Shown here piece by piece: positions 23,818 to 23,916 of a DNA stretch of 23,916 nt. Position 1 is the stretch's first letter; each line of letters opens with the position of its first letter. The position numbers were made by a program, and so were the translations under genes. The stretch is taken from the NCBI GenBank assembly GCA_017646785.1, contig JAGCLX010000128.1, positions 1 to 23,916 on the forward strand, written 5' to 3'. The notes under the pieces were generated by a model. That model had not been told where the DNA came from. It was given only the letters and a program-made list of their open reading frames with translations, and made no database searches. Source of the stretch: Alistipes sp. GTDB lineage: Bacteria; Bacteroidota; Bacteroidia; Bacteroidales; Rikenellaceae.

Positions 23818-23916
23818 ATGGCAAAGAAGTTTATTTGTTCAGTATGCGGATATATTCACGAGGGTAACGAGGCACCTGAGAAGTGCCCTTTGTGCAAGGT
23901 TGGTGCAGATAAGTTC
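23818..23916 (+). CDS. Rubredoxin-domain protein (partial, 5' end only)
   Basis: Only the first 33 codons lie in the window. They encode [20 protein letters not shown] followed by [13 protein letters not shown]. The two CxxC pairs (Cys7/Cys10 and Cys23/Cys26) bind one iron atom, as in rubredoxin-type domains. The short spacing between the pairs is that of the rubredoxin-like module of rubrerythrins rather than free rubredoxin. The full protein could be a rubrerythrin with the iron domain at the N-terminus (peroxide reduction in anaerobes) or another redox enzyme such as a flavoprotein with an N-terminal rubredoxin; the rest of the gene is needed to tell. It has a good promoter of its own. Confidence 0.82.
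   Translation, partial: MAKKFICSVCGYIHEGNEAPEKCPLCKVGADKF

Overview
The window looks like a chromosomal segment of a Bacteroidota bacterium, most likely order Bacteroidales, perhaps near Alistipes/Rikenellaceae. The reasons are repeated promoter -7 boxes of the form TAnnTTTG with short leaders and no obvious Shine-Dalgarno sequences, a BatD/BatE pair, a CotH-type lipoprotein, a Bacteroidetes-style FabG and LysC, and a rubredoxin-domain gene. The genus is a guess. Nothing suggests a phage, plasmid or integrative element. I saw no tRNA, rRNA or CRISPR array.

Layout. (1) 1-2949, minus strand: a fatty-acid cluster fabH-fabF-fabG that runs off the left edge. (2) 3160-5794, plus: a membrane-anchored LytTR regulator, then a CotH-family lipoprotein, closed by a convergent bidirectional terminator. 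(3) 5894-8059, minus: aspartokinase followed by a TraB/GumN-family exported protein. (4) 8203-11186, plus: galE, a small exported beta-rich protein and a YbdG-like mechanosensitive channel, ending in a 19-bp terminator stem that contains the stop codon of the convergent recR. (5) 11236-14488, minus: batD-batE-recR. (6) 14489-14851: a gene-free stretch filled with inverted and direct repeats, including a 128-bp foldback element whose outer arm overlaps the fumarase stop codon. (7) 14852-21579, minus: dnaX-tyrS-folB-NSS transporter-class I fumarase, closely spaced and probably co-transcribed from one promoter in front of dnaX. (8) 21635 to the end, plus: a secreted calcineurin-like phosphoesterase, a membrane protein of unknown function and the first 33 codons of a rubredoxin-domain protein, each with its own promoter.

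Most genes are housekeeping: lipid synthesis, the aspartate pathway, UDP-galactose, folate, tRNA charging, the clamp loader, recombination repair and the fumarase step. The envelope and stress genes (LytTR, CotH, TraB/GumN, MscS, Bat, rubredoxin) fit an anaerobe that must tolerate osmotic and oxidative change. Class I fumarase is an oxygen-labile iron-sulfur enzyme, which also points to anaerobic life.

The observation most worth testing is in dnaX. A run of ten A residues on the coding strand sits at the junction between the clamp-loader core and the proline-rich linker. Slippage in either direction reaches a stop within one to four codons, so a gamma-like short product is predicted beside full-length tau. 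I did not find a wholly new multi-gene system.
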